Made by a program: the position numbers and the translations under genes. Below are positions 1 through 11,243 of a stretch of DNA of 64,000 nucleotides, in pieces. The notes under the pieces were generated by a model. That model was not told the DNA's origin. It did no database searches and saw only the letters and a program-made list of their open reading frames with translations. The DNA is from Closterium sp. Naga37s-1 (taxonomy: Eukaryota; Streptophyta; Zygnematophyceae; Desmidiales; Closteriaceae): NCBI GenBank assembly GCA_947471745.1, contig CANJKZ010000092.1:4507001-4571000 (forward strand). Direction: 5' to 3'. Position 1 is the first letter of the stretch. Every line of letters starts with the position of its first letter.

Positions 1-1390
1 TGGGGGTGCGGAGTCTGAGGGTACTGGACCTGCTCGTGTGGCGTCTGGCGGTGCTGGGCCTGGAGGTTCTTCGGGTACTTCGTCCCGGCGGGAGCTACTC
101 TCTCCACAGGAGCTGCGTGAGTGGTTTGCCCGACGCTGGAGGCGAGCTGCTGGAGCTGGAGGTGCTGCGGATGCTGGAGGTTCTGTGGGTGCTGGAGATT
201 CTGCTGCTGCTGAGGGTGCTGGTGCCGCGGGTCCCGGAGGTGCTCGTACTGGGAGTACTGGAGCTGCTGGGCCTGCGGGTGCTTCTCTTACTGGAGCTGG
301 TGGTGCTGCGGGCGTCGGTGCTACTGAGGGTGCTGGAGCTGGACCCGCTGCGTCTTCTGGTGGTCCGGCTGGAGCTGGAGCTGCTGAGGGTGTTGGCGCT
401 GAGGGTGCCTCTGGTGATGGTACCTCTGAGGGTCCTGGAGTTGGCACTGCTGGAGCTGGGGGTGCTGCTGGCGCTGGTGCTGTCGTCCGGGGTGCTGGTG
501 CTGTCCCTTCTGGTGCTAGTGGTGCTGAGCGGCCGCGGCCGTACTTCGTTCCGCTCCTTGAGCAGGTTCTTGGTCTTCCGCCCTCTGCTAGTCCGGCTCC
601 TCCCTTAGAGTGTCCACCGCCTGTCCAGTCCGAGTCACAGTTACTGCCTACATCTCCTCTGCCTGCTCCTTCTCCCTACACTGGTCCTACTAGAGGTCTT
701 GCTGAGCGTCGTGAGGCTGCGTCTCGTCCTGCGTCGCCTGTCTGTGCTGCTCGCACTAGTAGTCGTGGTTCGCGTCAGCGTCCTCCCCCTGTCCCCGGCA
801 CGCACCGGATGTCTTTGCGTCCCTCCACTGCTCCGCTGCGTGCCCCTTTGCCTTCTCCTCCTGAGTCCTCTCTTCCTGTTCTTGCTGACCCGGAGTCGGA
901 CTCCCTTCGTGCTGCCAGTCCTATTGTCACGCGTCTCCTTGCTACTGTCGTCACTGACCCTTCCTTTGAGTCCGCTGCTGCGTCTGCCTTAGTTTCTGAG
1001 CTTGTCGCCTTCGCTGCTCGCTGTCGCCTAGACTACGCTGCTAGTCTTGTCGCTGAGTCTGAGTCTGTCTGTCCTCCGTCCGTCGGGGGTGAGTGTGCCC
1101 TTGGCACGTACGTCGTTGAGGACAGGCACGAGGAGTTCCAGTGCTTTGCTGCTATTTCATCTCATCTTGTGTCCATGCTGCTTGCCCCTGAGGGAGACCC
1201 GGATGCACCAGACATCCCGACTCCGCGCTCTTACGCGGAGGCGATAGAGGGTCCCTACTCCTCTCAGTGGCAGGCAGCCATGGATGCAGAGATGGCTTCC
1301 TGGAAGTCCACAGGCACCTACGTCGACGAGGTTCCCCCTCCTGGGGCGAACATCGTCAGTGGCATGTGGATTTTCGGGGTGAAGCGGCAG
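1..1390 (+). mobile_element. Ty1/copia fragment (integrase-RT linker and start of RT)
   Basis: The segment is nearly identical, at roughly 1% difference by eye, to 3795-5185 of the neighbouring element. It holds the Gly/Ala-rich linker after integrase and the first part of the copia reverse transcriptase (WQAAMDAEMASWKSTGTY near 1270). At about 1390 it changes abruptly into the glycine-rich gag region of the next copy. It is cut by the window edge, so its left extent is unknown. It is a young fossil fragment, either one end of a tandem or nested arrangement or a product of recombination between G-rich stretches. Confidence 0.8.
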
Positions 1391-2094
1391 AGGAGGGGGT
1401 GGGGGTGGCGGTGGGAGTGGTGGCGGGGGTGGGGGCGCTAGTGGCGGCAGTGGAGGCGGAGGAGGCGGCGGTGGTGGCGGTGCGGGCGGAGGTGGCGGAG
1501 GTGGAGGCGGTGGTGGAGGTAGCGGCGGCGGAGGTGGAGCTGGTCGGGGCGGCGCTACGCAGAGGGTCGGCTCCGGTGGTGGTCAGCGCCAGCAGTAGCA
1601 GCAGCAGCGCACTCGTGAGACCCCTTCCCCCCAGCAGCTTCGTGAGTGGTACACTTCTCGTCAGCGGGGTGGGGGTGCTGGCCCCTGTACCTACGTTCTA
1701 CGTACCGGCGACCGCGCGGGTGAGCAGTGTGGGGGTCCGCACTCCACCCAGCGCTGCTTCGGTCGCCTGACGGACGCCTGGCGTCATCAGTTCCCTGACG
1801 CTACTGAGATCCCTCGCTGGGGCGAGCTGTTTAGGGCGGGTGTTCCGATCTTTGATCTTGACTATGATGCTATTCTTGCTGCCATGTATGCTGTGACTAT
1901 TAGTGATGAGGGTGACTGTTACCGGTGTTTTCCGCCTGACCCGGGCATTGAAGCTGCTGCTCTAGGTGCTGGTGAGGCTGCTGCTCTAGGTGCTAGTGAG
2001 TCTGCTGCTCCAGGTGCTGGTGAGTCTGCTGCCCCAGGTGCTGGTGAGTCTGCGCTCTCAGGTACCGCGTCGGCTCCGGCCACCCACACCTTCA

Positions 2095-2290
2095 CCCTTG
2101 ATTCGGGTGCTTCCCGCTCCTTGTTTCGAGACCGCACCACACTTACGCCGCTTAGTCGGCCAGTGGCAGTCTCCCTGGCAGACCCCTCTGGGGGTCCTGT
2201 CCTTGCCCACTTCTCCACTGTTCTACCGTGTCCGGCGGCCCCTTCTGGCACCCTGTCGGGTCTTTACCTCCCCTCGTTCTCTACGAACTT
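2095..2290 (+). mobile_element. copia aspartic protease region
   Basis: The motif LDSGASRSLF carries the retropepsin-like catalytic D-S/T-G-A signature. It sits between gag and integrase as expected for copia elements. In the family this enzyme processes the Gag-Pol polyprotein. Confidence 0.75.
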
Positions 2291-2554
2291 GGTGAGTGGT
2301 GCTGACCTCCAGGATGGAGGGGTTCACCAGTTCACTCCTGCGAGTCAGCGAGTGACCCACTGTACCTGTGCTCGGACGGGCCGTCACTTGGCCACGTTTA
2401 CCCGTCAGCCGGGGTCGAGCCTATACACACTAACTACTGAGTCTCCTCCGGTCGCTGAGTCTGCTCAGGTAGCCGCGTCGGGTCAGGTGTTTGCTGCGGC
2501 GTCCAGGTCTGGTCCTGAGTCTGCTCCCTGCCCGTGTCGTCTCCTGTCTCACCA

Positions 2555-3480
2555 GACTCTCCTCTGGCACCACCGCCTTGGTCACTCCTCCCTGCCTCGT
2601 CTTCGAGGCATGGCCTCCCGTGTCCTTGTCTCTGGTCTCCCCCGGTCCCTCCCTCCCCTTCCTCCAGGGCCTGCCCCCACCTGCGTTCCCTGCGTCGAGG
2701 GGCGGCAGCGCGCTGCTCCTCACTCCTCCGAGTTTCCTCCGACAGAGGCTCCGCTGCAGACGCTTCACATGGACGTGTGGGGCCCCGCCCGCGTCCGTGG
2801 ACAGGGTCACGAGCGTTACTTCCTGCTGGTGGTTGACGACTACTCGCGTTACACCGCAGTCTTTCCCTTGCGCAGCAAGGGTGAGGTCACTGAGGTGTTG
2901 ATCGACTGGATCCGCGCAGCTCGTCTCCAGCTCAGAGAGAGTTTCGGCTCGGACTTTCCTGTTCTGCGTCTGCACTCTGACAGAGGCGGAGAGTTCTCCT
3001 CTGACCTTCTGCGAGCCTTCTGTCGTGCACGAGGCATCCGCCAGACGTTCACGCTTCCGGACTCTCCGCAGCAAAATGGGATTGCTGAGCGCCGCATTGG
3101 CATGGTCATGGACGTCGCTCGTACGTCCATGGTCCATGCGGCTGCCCCCCATTTTCTGTGGCCGTTTGCGGTTCGGTACGCGGCGCATCAGATCAACCTT
3201 CAGCCCCGGGTCTCCATGCCGGAGACCTCCCCTGCTTTGCTGTGGACGGGGAAGGTTGGCGATGCGTCTGCGTTCCGTGTCTGGGGATCTCGGGCGTTTG
3301 TCCGCGACTTGTCTACGGACAAGCTGTCCCCTCGTGCCGTTCCCTGCGTCTTCCTTGACTTCCCCCCTGACGCGCCGGGCTGGCAGTTCTACCACCCCAC
3401 CTCGCGCCGTGTTCTGTCCTCCCAGGACGTCACGTTTGACGAGTCGGTTCCCTACTACCGTCTCTTCCCCTACCGCACTG
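2555..3480 (+). mobile_element. copia integrase region
   Basis: The pre-integrase zinc-binding motif (HHRLGHSS, then CVPC) is followed by a DDE core. The first Asp lies in LHMDVWGP, the second in HSDRGGEF, and the Glu region in PQQNGIAERR. This order is typical of copia integrase, which inserts the cDNA. Confidence 0.85.
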
Positions 3481-3624
3481 CGTCCCCCCCCCCCCCCCCC
3501 CCCGCCGCTCTTCTTTACGCCAGGTCCCCCTCCGGTAGACCCCCTCCCCCCTCAGGGTCCTGCCCCCTCCGGTGTGTCTCAGGTAGACGCAGTCGACCCT
3601 GTCGAGGTAGCTGTTGACTCTGGT

Positions 3625-3805
3625 CCTACTAGGGGTGCTGAGCCTGCGGGTGCTGGGTCTGGGGGTGCTGAGCCTGGGGGTGCTGAGTCTGGGGGTGCTG
3701 ACTCTGGGGGTGCTGCGCCTGGGGGTACTGAGCCTGGGGGTGCTACGCCTGGGGGTACTGCGCCTGGGGGTGCTGAGCCTGGGGGTGCTGCGTCTGGGGG
3801 TGCGG
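3625..3805 (+). repeat. 15-bp coding minisatellite in the copia linker
   Basis: About a dozen tandem units of 15 bp encode a GGAEP-like pentapeptide between integrase and reverse transcriptase. The Gly/Ala-rich theme continues in longer imperfect form to about 4330. The fragment at 1-1390 starts inside the same array. Confidence 0.85.
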
Positions 3806-5049
3806 AGTCTGAGGGTACTGGACCTGCTCGTGTGGCGTCTGGCGGTGCTGGGCCTGGAGGTTCTTCGGGTACTTCGTCCCGGCGGGAGCTACTCTCTCCA
3901 CAGGAGCTGCGTGAGTGGTTTGCCCGACGCTGGAGGCGAGCTGCTGGAGCTGGAGGTGCTGCGGATGCTGGAGGTTCTGCGGGTGCTGGAGGTTCTGCTG
4001 CTGCTGAGGGTGCTGGTGCCGCGGGTCCCGGAGGTGCTCGTACTGGGAGTACTGGAGCTGCTGGGCCTGCGGGTGCTTCTCTTACTGGAGCTGGTGGTGC
4101 TGCGGGCGTCGGTGCTACTGAGGGTGCTGGAGCTGGACCCGCTGCGTCTTCTGGTGGTCCGGCTGGAGCTGGAGCTGCTGAGGGTGTTGGCGCTGAGGGT
4201 GCCTCTGGTGATGGTACCTCTGAGGGTCCTGGAGTTGGCACTGCTGGAGCTGGGGGTGCTGCTGGCGCTGGTGCTGTCGTCCGGGGTGCTGGTGCTGTCC
4301 CTTCTGGTGCTAGTGGTGCTGAGCGGCCGCGGCCGTACTTCGTTCTGCTCCTTGAGCAGGTTCTTGGTCTTCCGCCCTCTGCTAGTCCGGCTCCTCCCTT
4401 AGAGTGTCCACCGCCTGTCCAGTCCGAGTCACAGTTACTGCCTACCTCTCCTCTGCCTGCTCCTTCTCCCTACACTGGTCCTACTGGAGGTCTTGCTGAG
4501 CGTCGTGAGCCTGCGTCTCGTCCTGCGTCGCCTGTCCGTGCTGCTCGCACTAGTAGTCGTGGTTCGCGTCAGCGTCCTCCCCCTGTCCCCGGCACGCACC
4601 GGATGTCTCTGCGTCCCTCCACTGCTCCGCTGCGTGCCCCTTTGCCTTCTCCTCCTGAGTCCTCTCTTCCTGTTCTTGCTGACCCGGAGTCGGACTCCCT
4701 TCGTGCTGCCAGTCCTATTGTCACGCGTCTCCTTGCTACTGTCGTCACTGACCCTTCCTTTGAGTCCGCTGCTGCGTCTGCCTTAGTTTCTGAGCTTGTC
4801 GCCTTCGCTGCTCGCTGTCGCCTAGACTACGCTGCTAGTCTTGTCGCTGAGTCTGAGTCTGTCTGTCCTCCGTCCGTCGGGGGTGAGTGTGCCCTTGGCA
4901 CGGACGTCCTTGAGGACAGGCACGAGGAGTTCCAGTGCTTTGCTGCTACTTCACCTCATCTTGTGTCCATGCTGCTTGCCCCTGAGGGAGACCCGGATGC
5001 ACCAGACATCCCGACTCCGCGCTCTTACGCGGAGGCGATAGAGGGTCCC

Positions 5050-5800
5050 TACTCCTCTCAGTGGCAGGCAGCCATGGATGCAGAGATGGCTTCCTGGAAG
5101 TCCACAGGCACCTACGTCGACGAGGTTCCCCCTCCTGGGGCGAACATCGTCAGTGGCATGTGGATTTTCTGGGTGAAGCGGCCGCCGGGTTCTCCGCCTG
5201 TCTTCAAGGCGCGCTGCGTGGCTCGTGGCTTCAGTCAGCGGCAGGGAGTTGACTACTTTCAGACCTTCTCTCCCACCCCGAAGATGACCGCTCTTCGGGT
5301 ACTGCTGCACATAGCCGCTCAGCGTGACTACGAGCTTCACTCTCTTGACTTCAGCACTGCTTTCTTGCAAGGCAGCCTGCACGAGGAGATCTGGCTGCGC
5401 CGCCCACCTGGCTTCACTGGGTCTTTTCCTCCTGGTACCCAGTGGAGCCTCCGGCGGCCAGTCTACGGTCTCCGCCAGGCACCTCGTGAGTGGCACGACA
5501 CACTGAGGACTACACTTGCGGCTCTTGGGTTTGCTCCTTCTACTGCCGACCCGTCGCTGTTTCTGCGCACCGACACTTCTTTGCCGCCGTTTTACATCCT
5601 CGTGTACGTCGACGACTTGGTCTTTGCCACAGCTGACACTGCTGGACTCGCCCACGTGAAGTCCGAGCTGCAGAAAAGACACACGTGCACAGACCTGGGT
5701 GAACTGCGCAGCTACCTTGGCTTGCAGATCACCCGGGACAGAGCACAGCGCACCATTACCCTGACTCAGTCACACATGGTGCAGCAGGTCCTTCAGCGCT
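5050..5800 (+). mobile_element. copia reverse transcriptase region
   Basis: This is an RVT_2-type domain. It begins near WQAAMDAEM, contains LDFSTAFLQGSLHEEIW and has the active-site YVDD box. The translation is copia-like throughout. Confidence 0.9.
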
Positions 5801-6059
5801 TCGGCTTCACGTACTCCTCGCCTCAGGCCACTCCTCTGTCTACTCGCCACTCGCTCTCAGCTCTGCCTTGGGATGAGTCCGTAGAGTCGAGTGGCCCGTA
5901 CCCAGAGTTTGTTGGCTGCCTCATGTACCTGATGACCTGCACTCGACCTGACCTTGCATACCCTCTTAGCATTCTGGCACGCTATGTTGCTCATGGGAGA
6001 CACAGACCAGAGCACATGGCTGCAGCGAAGAGGGTGTTGCGCTACTTGTGCAGTACGTC

Positions 6060-6570
6060 GGGCATGGGGCTTGTGCTTGGAGGGCAGAGTCCAGTGGTCC
6101 TCACTGCTCAGGCAGACACTTTTTGGGCTGACGACCAGGCTACGCAGCGGTCGTCACAGGGTTACACCTTCAGCCTTGGTTCTGGCTCTGTTTCGTGGCG
6201 GTCTACCCGCTCGTCTTCTGTTCTCGGCTCCAGTTGTGAGGCTGAGATCTACGCAGGGGCCATGGCTGCACAGGAGCTACGCTGGCTCACCTACCTGCTG
6301 ACTGACCTAGGCGAGCCGCCTCGTTCTCCTCCAGTTCTGTACGTAGACAACAAGGCTATGCTGGCCTTGTGTCGGGAGCACAGACTGGAGCACAGAACGA
6401 AGCACATCGCTCTTCGCTACTTCCTTGCTCGTGAGCTTCAGCAGCGTGGTCAGCTGCGCCTTGCTTACGTGGCCTCTGAGGCCAACACTGCTGATATCTT
6501 CACCAAGGCACTTGCGCCTTGTGACCATCAGCGCTTCTGTACTCTGTTAGGTCTTGTACCTACCTTGCCT
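6060..6570 (+). mobile_element. copia RNase H region
   Basis: This is the family's C-terminal RNase H, with SSCEAEIYAG, LYVDNKAMLAL, RTKHIALRYF and NTADIFTKAL in order. The frame ends shortly before the polypurine tract, as is usual for copia. Confidence 0.9.
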
Positions 6571-6790
6571 CACTTGCTCACTTCTTGACCTTGCTTGTAC
6601 TGTTACATATATATATATACCTGCTCTTGCTTGTTTAGCGTTATATATATGTGTGTACTCATGCATGTGAACTGACCTTGTGGCCTTGAACTTGTGCTCA
6701 GAATGTGTGGTGACGTTGTGATTCAGCCTGAGCTTTCTTTGCCTTGCTTTGCTTGACTGGTCTTGTGACCCCTTGTTCTCCCCCACTTTG

Positions 6791-6931
6791 CCTATGGGGG
6801 TGTGTCAAACTTATATGATCTAGCCTGTGTAGGCTGTAGCGGGTTAGATACTAAGGGGTACACAATTCTAGGGTTTCATATTTGTATCACTTTCATTCCT
6901 TAGTCAATCCATTCTCGTTCTAAGTTTCTCA
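6791..6931 (+). mobile_element. polypurine tract and 3' LTR start
   Basis: A short G-run (6796-6800) is immediately followed by TGTGTCAAAC at 6801, the expected layout of a PPT against an LTR 5' end. A candidate LTR end (TTTCTCA) lies at 6931 beside a short palindrome. Without the 5' LTR the right boundary cannot be fixed. Confidence 0.55.
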
Positions 6932-7070
6932 TGGAGGCCATTTGGCCTCCACCCACGTCTTCGTTTGAAATTTCAAATGTCTTATTTCCCACCCACCCAC
7001 CCTAGCAAAAATTGCATGTTGTCATGTGTAATGTAGGTACCATATATATCCCGGACGAGAATGATGTAAT

Positions 7071-7116
7071 GCCCATTTGAAACGAAGCTCGTTGCCCATT
7101 TGAAACGAAGCTCGTT
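7071..7116 (+). repeat. 23-bp tandem duplicate
   Basis: The unit GCCCATTTGAAACGAAGCTC plus GTT occurs twice in direct succession. No function is apparent. Confidence 0.9.
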
Positions 7117-7131
7117 GCCATTGCGAACACA

Positions 7132-7152
7132 AGAAAGCAAGCTTTCTAAATA
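7132..7152 (+). repeat. B-end-like motif of the YR retrotransposon family
   Basis: These 21 bp are identical to the last 21 bp of repeats B1 and B2 of the element at 10945-16779. They include the inverted arms AGAAAGC / GCTTTCT. Upstream bases (GTTGCCATTGCGAAC) loosely resemble the rest of B. It may be the remnant end of a second, diverged relative. Confidence 0.5.
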
Positions 7153-7369
7153 AACCAAAAAAGCAGAGCTGATGCAACAGTGCATGGATGCGTCCAAAGT
7201 TACCATTGTGACAAACAGCAGCACCAATACCGCATGCTGGCTGAATCTACCACTAACAAACTAGCTCATGTCATGTCTTCATCAGAAGAAACGCTCGCAT
7301 CATCACCACTGCTACTGGCATCGTCATCACTCTCACTGCCATCGCCTGCAGAACCACACATGCCCTCGT

Positions 7370-10012
7370 CTAGGTCCTCCTCCGCACCACCACCCGGCGG
7401 CCACTCCCCTTAACAAACTTGGCCTTGGCCCGCTCCTTCTCTGGCGCAGCTTGCTCCTTGCGCTTGCTGGGGCGCCTTTTCCTGGTGCTCCGCCAGATGT
7501 CCAGCACCTTATCCCACTCCATGTCGTAGTCGAGCAGACTCATTGCCAGCAAATCTCCCAGCTTGGCGTTGCAGAGACTCGTCCAGCGCCACGACTTGAT
7601 CACATTCTGGCGGGAAAACCCGCGCTCGCACTCGACTGTGCTGAGAGGCAGAACAGCGACCGCAGCCCACAGACGGACTAATTTGGGGTAGCTGGTCTGC
7701 CAGTCGTTGGTCTGCAAGATGGCCTTCAAACCTGCGTGAAAGGGCTGCTCTTCCTTGGGGGCAGTGGAGAGCACCGGCAGGAACGTGCGCAGCTCCGCTC
7801 GTGCCGCACGCTTCTGGACACCTGCGAAATGGGTTGAGCACAACCAGGGTAGAAAGTCAAGCGCACAACATGGGAATAACGCAACCACGGAAACGGCAAT
7901 GCATACACGCAGGTCAGTGGGGATCTATTTCTCGCTCACCAGGCAAGATCGTGTCCCGGTTCTTGGCCTGAAACATATGGATGAGGCCGTGCAGGTGCTC
8001 CTTGCACTCTGCGTCTCTTGCCTCGACGCCCCTCGGCCACGAGCGGGGCATGAAGAGCTTCGCCCCGTTCAAGCGCGTCAGGTCTCCCAAGCGCAGCTCG
8101 AGGTTGTACACCAGCTCGCGGGCGAATGAGCGGCAGCAGGTGTAGCAGCCTTGCATGTCCCCGCTGCTGGTGGTGTATCCCTTGACTGCCTCCTCGTGCA
8201 GATGGAACTTGTGTACACGGGGCTGACCCTCCTTGTCCACCCCTTCCACAGTCACTTCACGGCAGTCGGGCGAGGCGTGCCGCGCGAGGAAAGCAGACAG
8301 CAGCTCGCTGGTCCCACCGCCAAACTGCTGGCCACAGTTCAGGTACCTCTGCTCCATGTAGATGATGGTCCGCCTCACCTGGGAGTGCACTGCAGTGAGG
8401 TCGACCTGTTGGTGGGGGGAGAATTGGTACACCGAAACAAAAGATAAGTACCTGGGAGAAGAAGAGAACTGCAAAACGGAACTCAACAACTCACCTGTCG
8501 CTTCTGGAATAGCAGGTTGAGCGCGTTGAGTGCCGTGTGCACATCTGCCAAGAAGAACAGGAAGTAATGAAACTTGAACGACGTTACTAAGTGGTACATC
8601 GTCTTGTCCGACTCCTCGAGCATAACGATGACAGCAGGCAGAACGCGTACGAATCGTGCGATTGCATCGCCGCGACTCAACCAGCGAACGCTGTGGATCC
8701 CCTGGACCTCGAGGTTGGTATGCGTGAACACTTCCTGCAGCTCCTTGAACTTGCGGTTGGAGTTGCTGGATCTGCCGAGATCTTCCGCCACTACGCGGAT
8801 AACCGCGTCGATTATGCCAAGCTCGGGTAGTGCCTTAGCCGCCTCCTTTGCAGCAAGCGCTTCCCTGCCACGGGTAGAAATGCACGGGTGGGGGTGTTAG
8901 AATTCGCACTGCGACATACCACGTTGCACATCTCATACCGCAACAACACCACCACAGCAACAGTTTATGTCGTGTCACTTTGGGAAGCCCGGTGTGCCAC
9001 GCTGCGCTAGATGTTGGACGAGGTCGACGTACATCTCGATCGGGGCGTCGGACTTAGCGATGAAGAGTGCCGTCTCAAATAGCGCGAGCAGGCGCTCCTT
9101 CTCGACGTCTTTCACCTTCTTCTTGTCGTCAATCCGGCGGTTAGCTTTGAGCGCCGCCTCGGCTGTCCTCTGTCTGCGCAGAGCGCGGCGGTGCTTCCTT
9201 GTGCGTTGATGCTTCCGCATTGCCTGGGTCTGCACATCGGTCGCCCCTTCTCCTTTGGCGCCGAAGTTCGTGCCCACACCGCCGTGCGCAATGCAGACCG
9301 AGCACTTGATTGACGGGAACCCTGCACTCGTCTGACACAGAACAAGCCACGGATAGTCGTCAGACCACTGTTTGTTGAACATAAATAAGGCATCCTGGTA
9401 TTTCTCCTCGGCTATGTCGGGCAGTTCTGTTTCAGAGGTAACCTCAACCGCTTTCCCCTTCTGTTTACGCTGTCGGGCCTCCGGGGAGGAGTTCCCCACA
9501 CCAGACGTTGGCGTAGCTTGACTGGCACCCCAGTTGATCTTTGTTTCGCGGTACGTCACTTTGATACCCCTTTTGAGACGGGGTCCGACGCGAGTAGTTC
9601 CGGCAGCGACAGGATGACGGTTCCGTGTGGGTTCGGGAGCGGCAGGAGTTGATGCGGCAGCGTCAGGAGTTGATGCGGCAGCGTCAGGAGTTGATGCGGC
9701 AGCGTCAGGAGTTGATGCGGCAGCGTCAGGAGTTGATGCGGCAGCGTCAGGAGTTGATGCGGCAGCGGCAGGAGTTGATGCGGCAGCGACACGAGGTAAT
9801 GCGGCAGCGCCAGCATGCGTCGAACACTCGCCCTGCGTCCAGATGGTAGGTGCCTCGGGGCCCGAGGAAGGGAAAACAACGGTAGGAGCTGATGGCGAGA
9901 CTAACACGGGAGCAGCTGAAGCTCGTCGTAAGAAGTCTAGGCCAGTAAGGGCGGCTGGCTTCGTGGCTGGGACGGATTCAGGGTTGTCACCTGCGGGCGT
10001 TGGATCCGCCAT
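7370..10012 (-). CDS. hAT-like transposase gene, four exons, lacking part of the catalytic core
   Basis: Four exons join with GT-AG sites in consistent phase: 10012-8979, 8864-8495, 8405-7940 and 7821-7370, giving 773 residues. The N-terminus is low-complexity with AAASTPD repeats. A TTF-type zinc finger follows (KCSVC, then KHQRTRKH), then LALFETALFIAKSDAPI, a motif seen before the catalytic domain in ZNF862-like hAT proteins. Exon 2 resumes at KEALAAKEAAKALPEL, which in relatives follows the middle of the RNase H-like fold. The segment that should hold the first two catalytic Asp residues is absent, and the intron there is only 114 bp. The C-terminus has the hAT dimerisation motif (STVECERGFSRQNVIKS). 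An acidic Ser/Asp-rich tail lies in another frame just downstream (to 7266), suggesting a late frameshift. It is either a crippled transposon or a domesticated protein. No terminal inverted repeats were found. Confidence 0.75.
9643..9805 (-). repeat. 21-bp coding minisatellite (AAASTPD)n
   Basis: About seven near-perfect 21-bp units within exon 1 of the hAT-like gene encode a seven-residue repeat, read on the minus strand. Divergence between units is minimal, which suggests recent expansion. Confidence 0.9.
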
Positions 10013-10944
10013 GGTTGCTCAGCTGTGCTGAGCGTGCCGAGCTTGAGAGGGAAGCTACTGCCAGGTTGAGCTCGAACGTCACTTCCTACAGGGGTTCACG
10101 ATGAGTGCAGGAACAGAATGAGGGAGCAGATGGGGGTACCCCCTCTCCCGAGCCGCCATGGCGAGGGATCGTGGTCCTGGGTTTCCGTCTTTCCAGGCAA
10201 GATGACAACACCCCCACCCACCCCACTGCCATATTTTATGGCGTGTTGGTGTGGACCGTGCCAGCAGTGGTGTGCTGTCTGTGTTCTCATTGGGCAGTTG
10301 TTGAACTAGGTTCATCGTACTCTGGTGTGATGGCTTCCAGCGAGGCAAAACGGTTCGGCGCGCACATGCTGTAAGTACAGCGCATATGAAAAGATTCCAA
10401 GTGTGTGGGTGGGGTGGGGTTTCGTGGGAAGGTACAGTCTGTAAACGCGTCGCCCCCCCCCCCCCCCCCCGGGCGGTCAAGTCCGTTTCAGTGTGACTCG
10501 CTGAAGTATACTGATTCGTCAGTGTTACTTGTTCTGAAACCCGCAAAATGGTCAGTGTGGCAAAATTGCAAATACTGAAATTACAGTGCAAAAATGAGGC
10601 ATATACTGATTTTTCAGGGAAAACGGAAATCAGAGCTACAAAATCAGCGTAACCAGCGTGTTTTACGCTGATATTTGAGGGCCTGCTTTTAACGTTGATT
10701 TGCATTTTATTTATTATCGCGTGTTTTTGGCTGCGTTTGCCGGTTTTCGTGCCTCTGATTGTGTGAATGTGTTTGTTTGTGTGAGTGCATTCATCTCATC
10801 CATCATTGCAATGTCAATGCATGTCTGTCAATTTTAAAAAGGGGGTTCATTACTATCATTTCTCATTGGTTCATTGGCGCACTCAGTGACTCGTGTGTTT
10901 GCCACTTTGAACTGGATTTGATAATGTGAACCTCTTTTTTAGAG
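10013..10944. other. intergenic region between hAT gene and YR element
   Basis: No convincing gene. The region contains a C-run at about 10453-10470. From 10490 it is AT-richer, with repeated CAGTGT/ACTGA words and no clear terminal inverted repeat. It presumably holds the promoter of the minus-strand hAT-like gene. Confidence 0.5.
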
Positions 10945-11127
10945 ATGATAACTTTTAAACACACGAAGTGTTTTTCAAAATTACGTATTTCGAAAGCGCA
11001 GCTGCCTGTAACGCAGATTTGGCATCGTCGAAGCGCGCTAAACGCCCTTCTCCAACTACAAAACGTGGGTTGGAGCTCATTTCCCTACACCCACGTCTCT
11101 CATTTTCCAACGGCTCATGCAACTCTC
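10945..11127 (+). repeat. split direct repeat A1
   Basis: This 183-bp left-end repeat starts ATGATAACTTTTAAACAC. It matches A2 (16357-16539) except at two positions. It contains the short inverted arms AAACAC / GTGTTT close to its outer end. Confidence 0.95.
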
Positions 11128-11243
11128 AGTTCCTCGAGCTCATTTCTAGTTTTCCGTTCAAGCTGGCTAGAACTCGCTCTCTACCGAGAGGCGTTTCACC
11201 TTCAACTTTATTAGCTGACATTCTCAACCACAACCGCTCGACT

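Larger units (their letters stand above)
1391..6931 (+). mobile_element. Ty1/copia LTR retrotransposon, largely complete gag-pol with 3' LTR
   Basis: The domain order gag, protease, integrase, RT, RNase H is the copia (Pseudoviridae-like) order. A glycine-rich gag tail (1391-1600) is followed by protease (DSGAS near 2100), the HHCC pre-integrase motif and integrase core, a repetitive linker, RT with YVDD near 5605, and RNase H ending near 6560. A polypurine tract abuts a TG-starting 3' LTR at 6801. No 5' LTR or primer-binding site is in the window, because a fragment of the same family lies directly upstream. It looks broken, with a few breaks, but recent. The LTR right edge is uncertain, since CA is available at about 6931 or further right. 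Confidence 0.85.
6932..7265. other. non-coding stretch between copia LTR and hAT gene
   Basis: No gene is visible. The stretch holds two palindromes beside the LTR: 9-bp arms around TT at about 6931-6950, and the perfect 14-mer TTTGAAATTTCAAA at about 6964-6977. It also holds a duplicated 23-bp unit (7071-7093 and 7094-7116) and a 21-bp match to the right end of the YR element at 7132-7152. Confidence 0.6.

Noticed and set aside
2430-3395. Antisense ORF of 321 codons opposite copia integrase
   Set aside because: The plus strand reads as canonical integrase; GC-rich antisense frames are open by composition.
3579-4402. Long Leu/Val-rich and Pro-rich ORFs overlapping the copia linker
   Set aside because: Shadow frames of the 15-bp Gly/Ala repeat; no domain.
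9643-9805. CRISPR-like repeat array
   Set aside because: Units are directly tandem without spacers and lie in frame in a coding exon.
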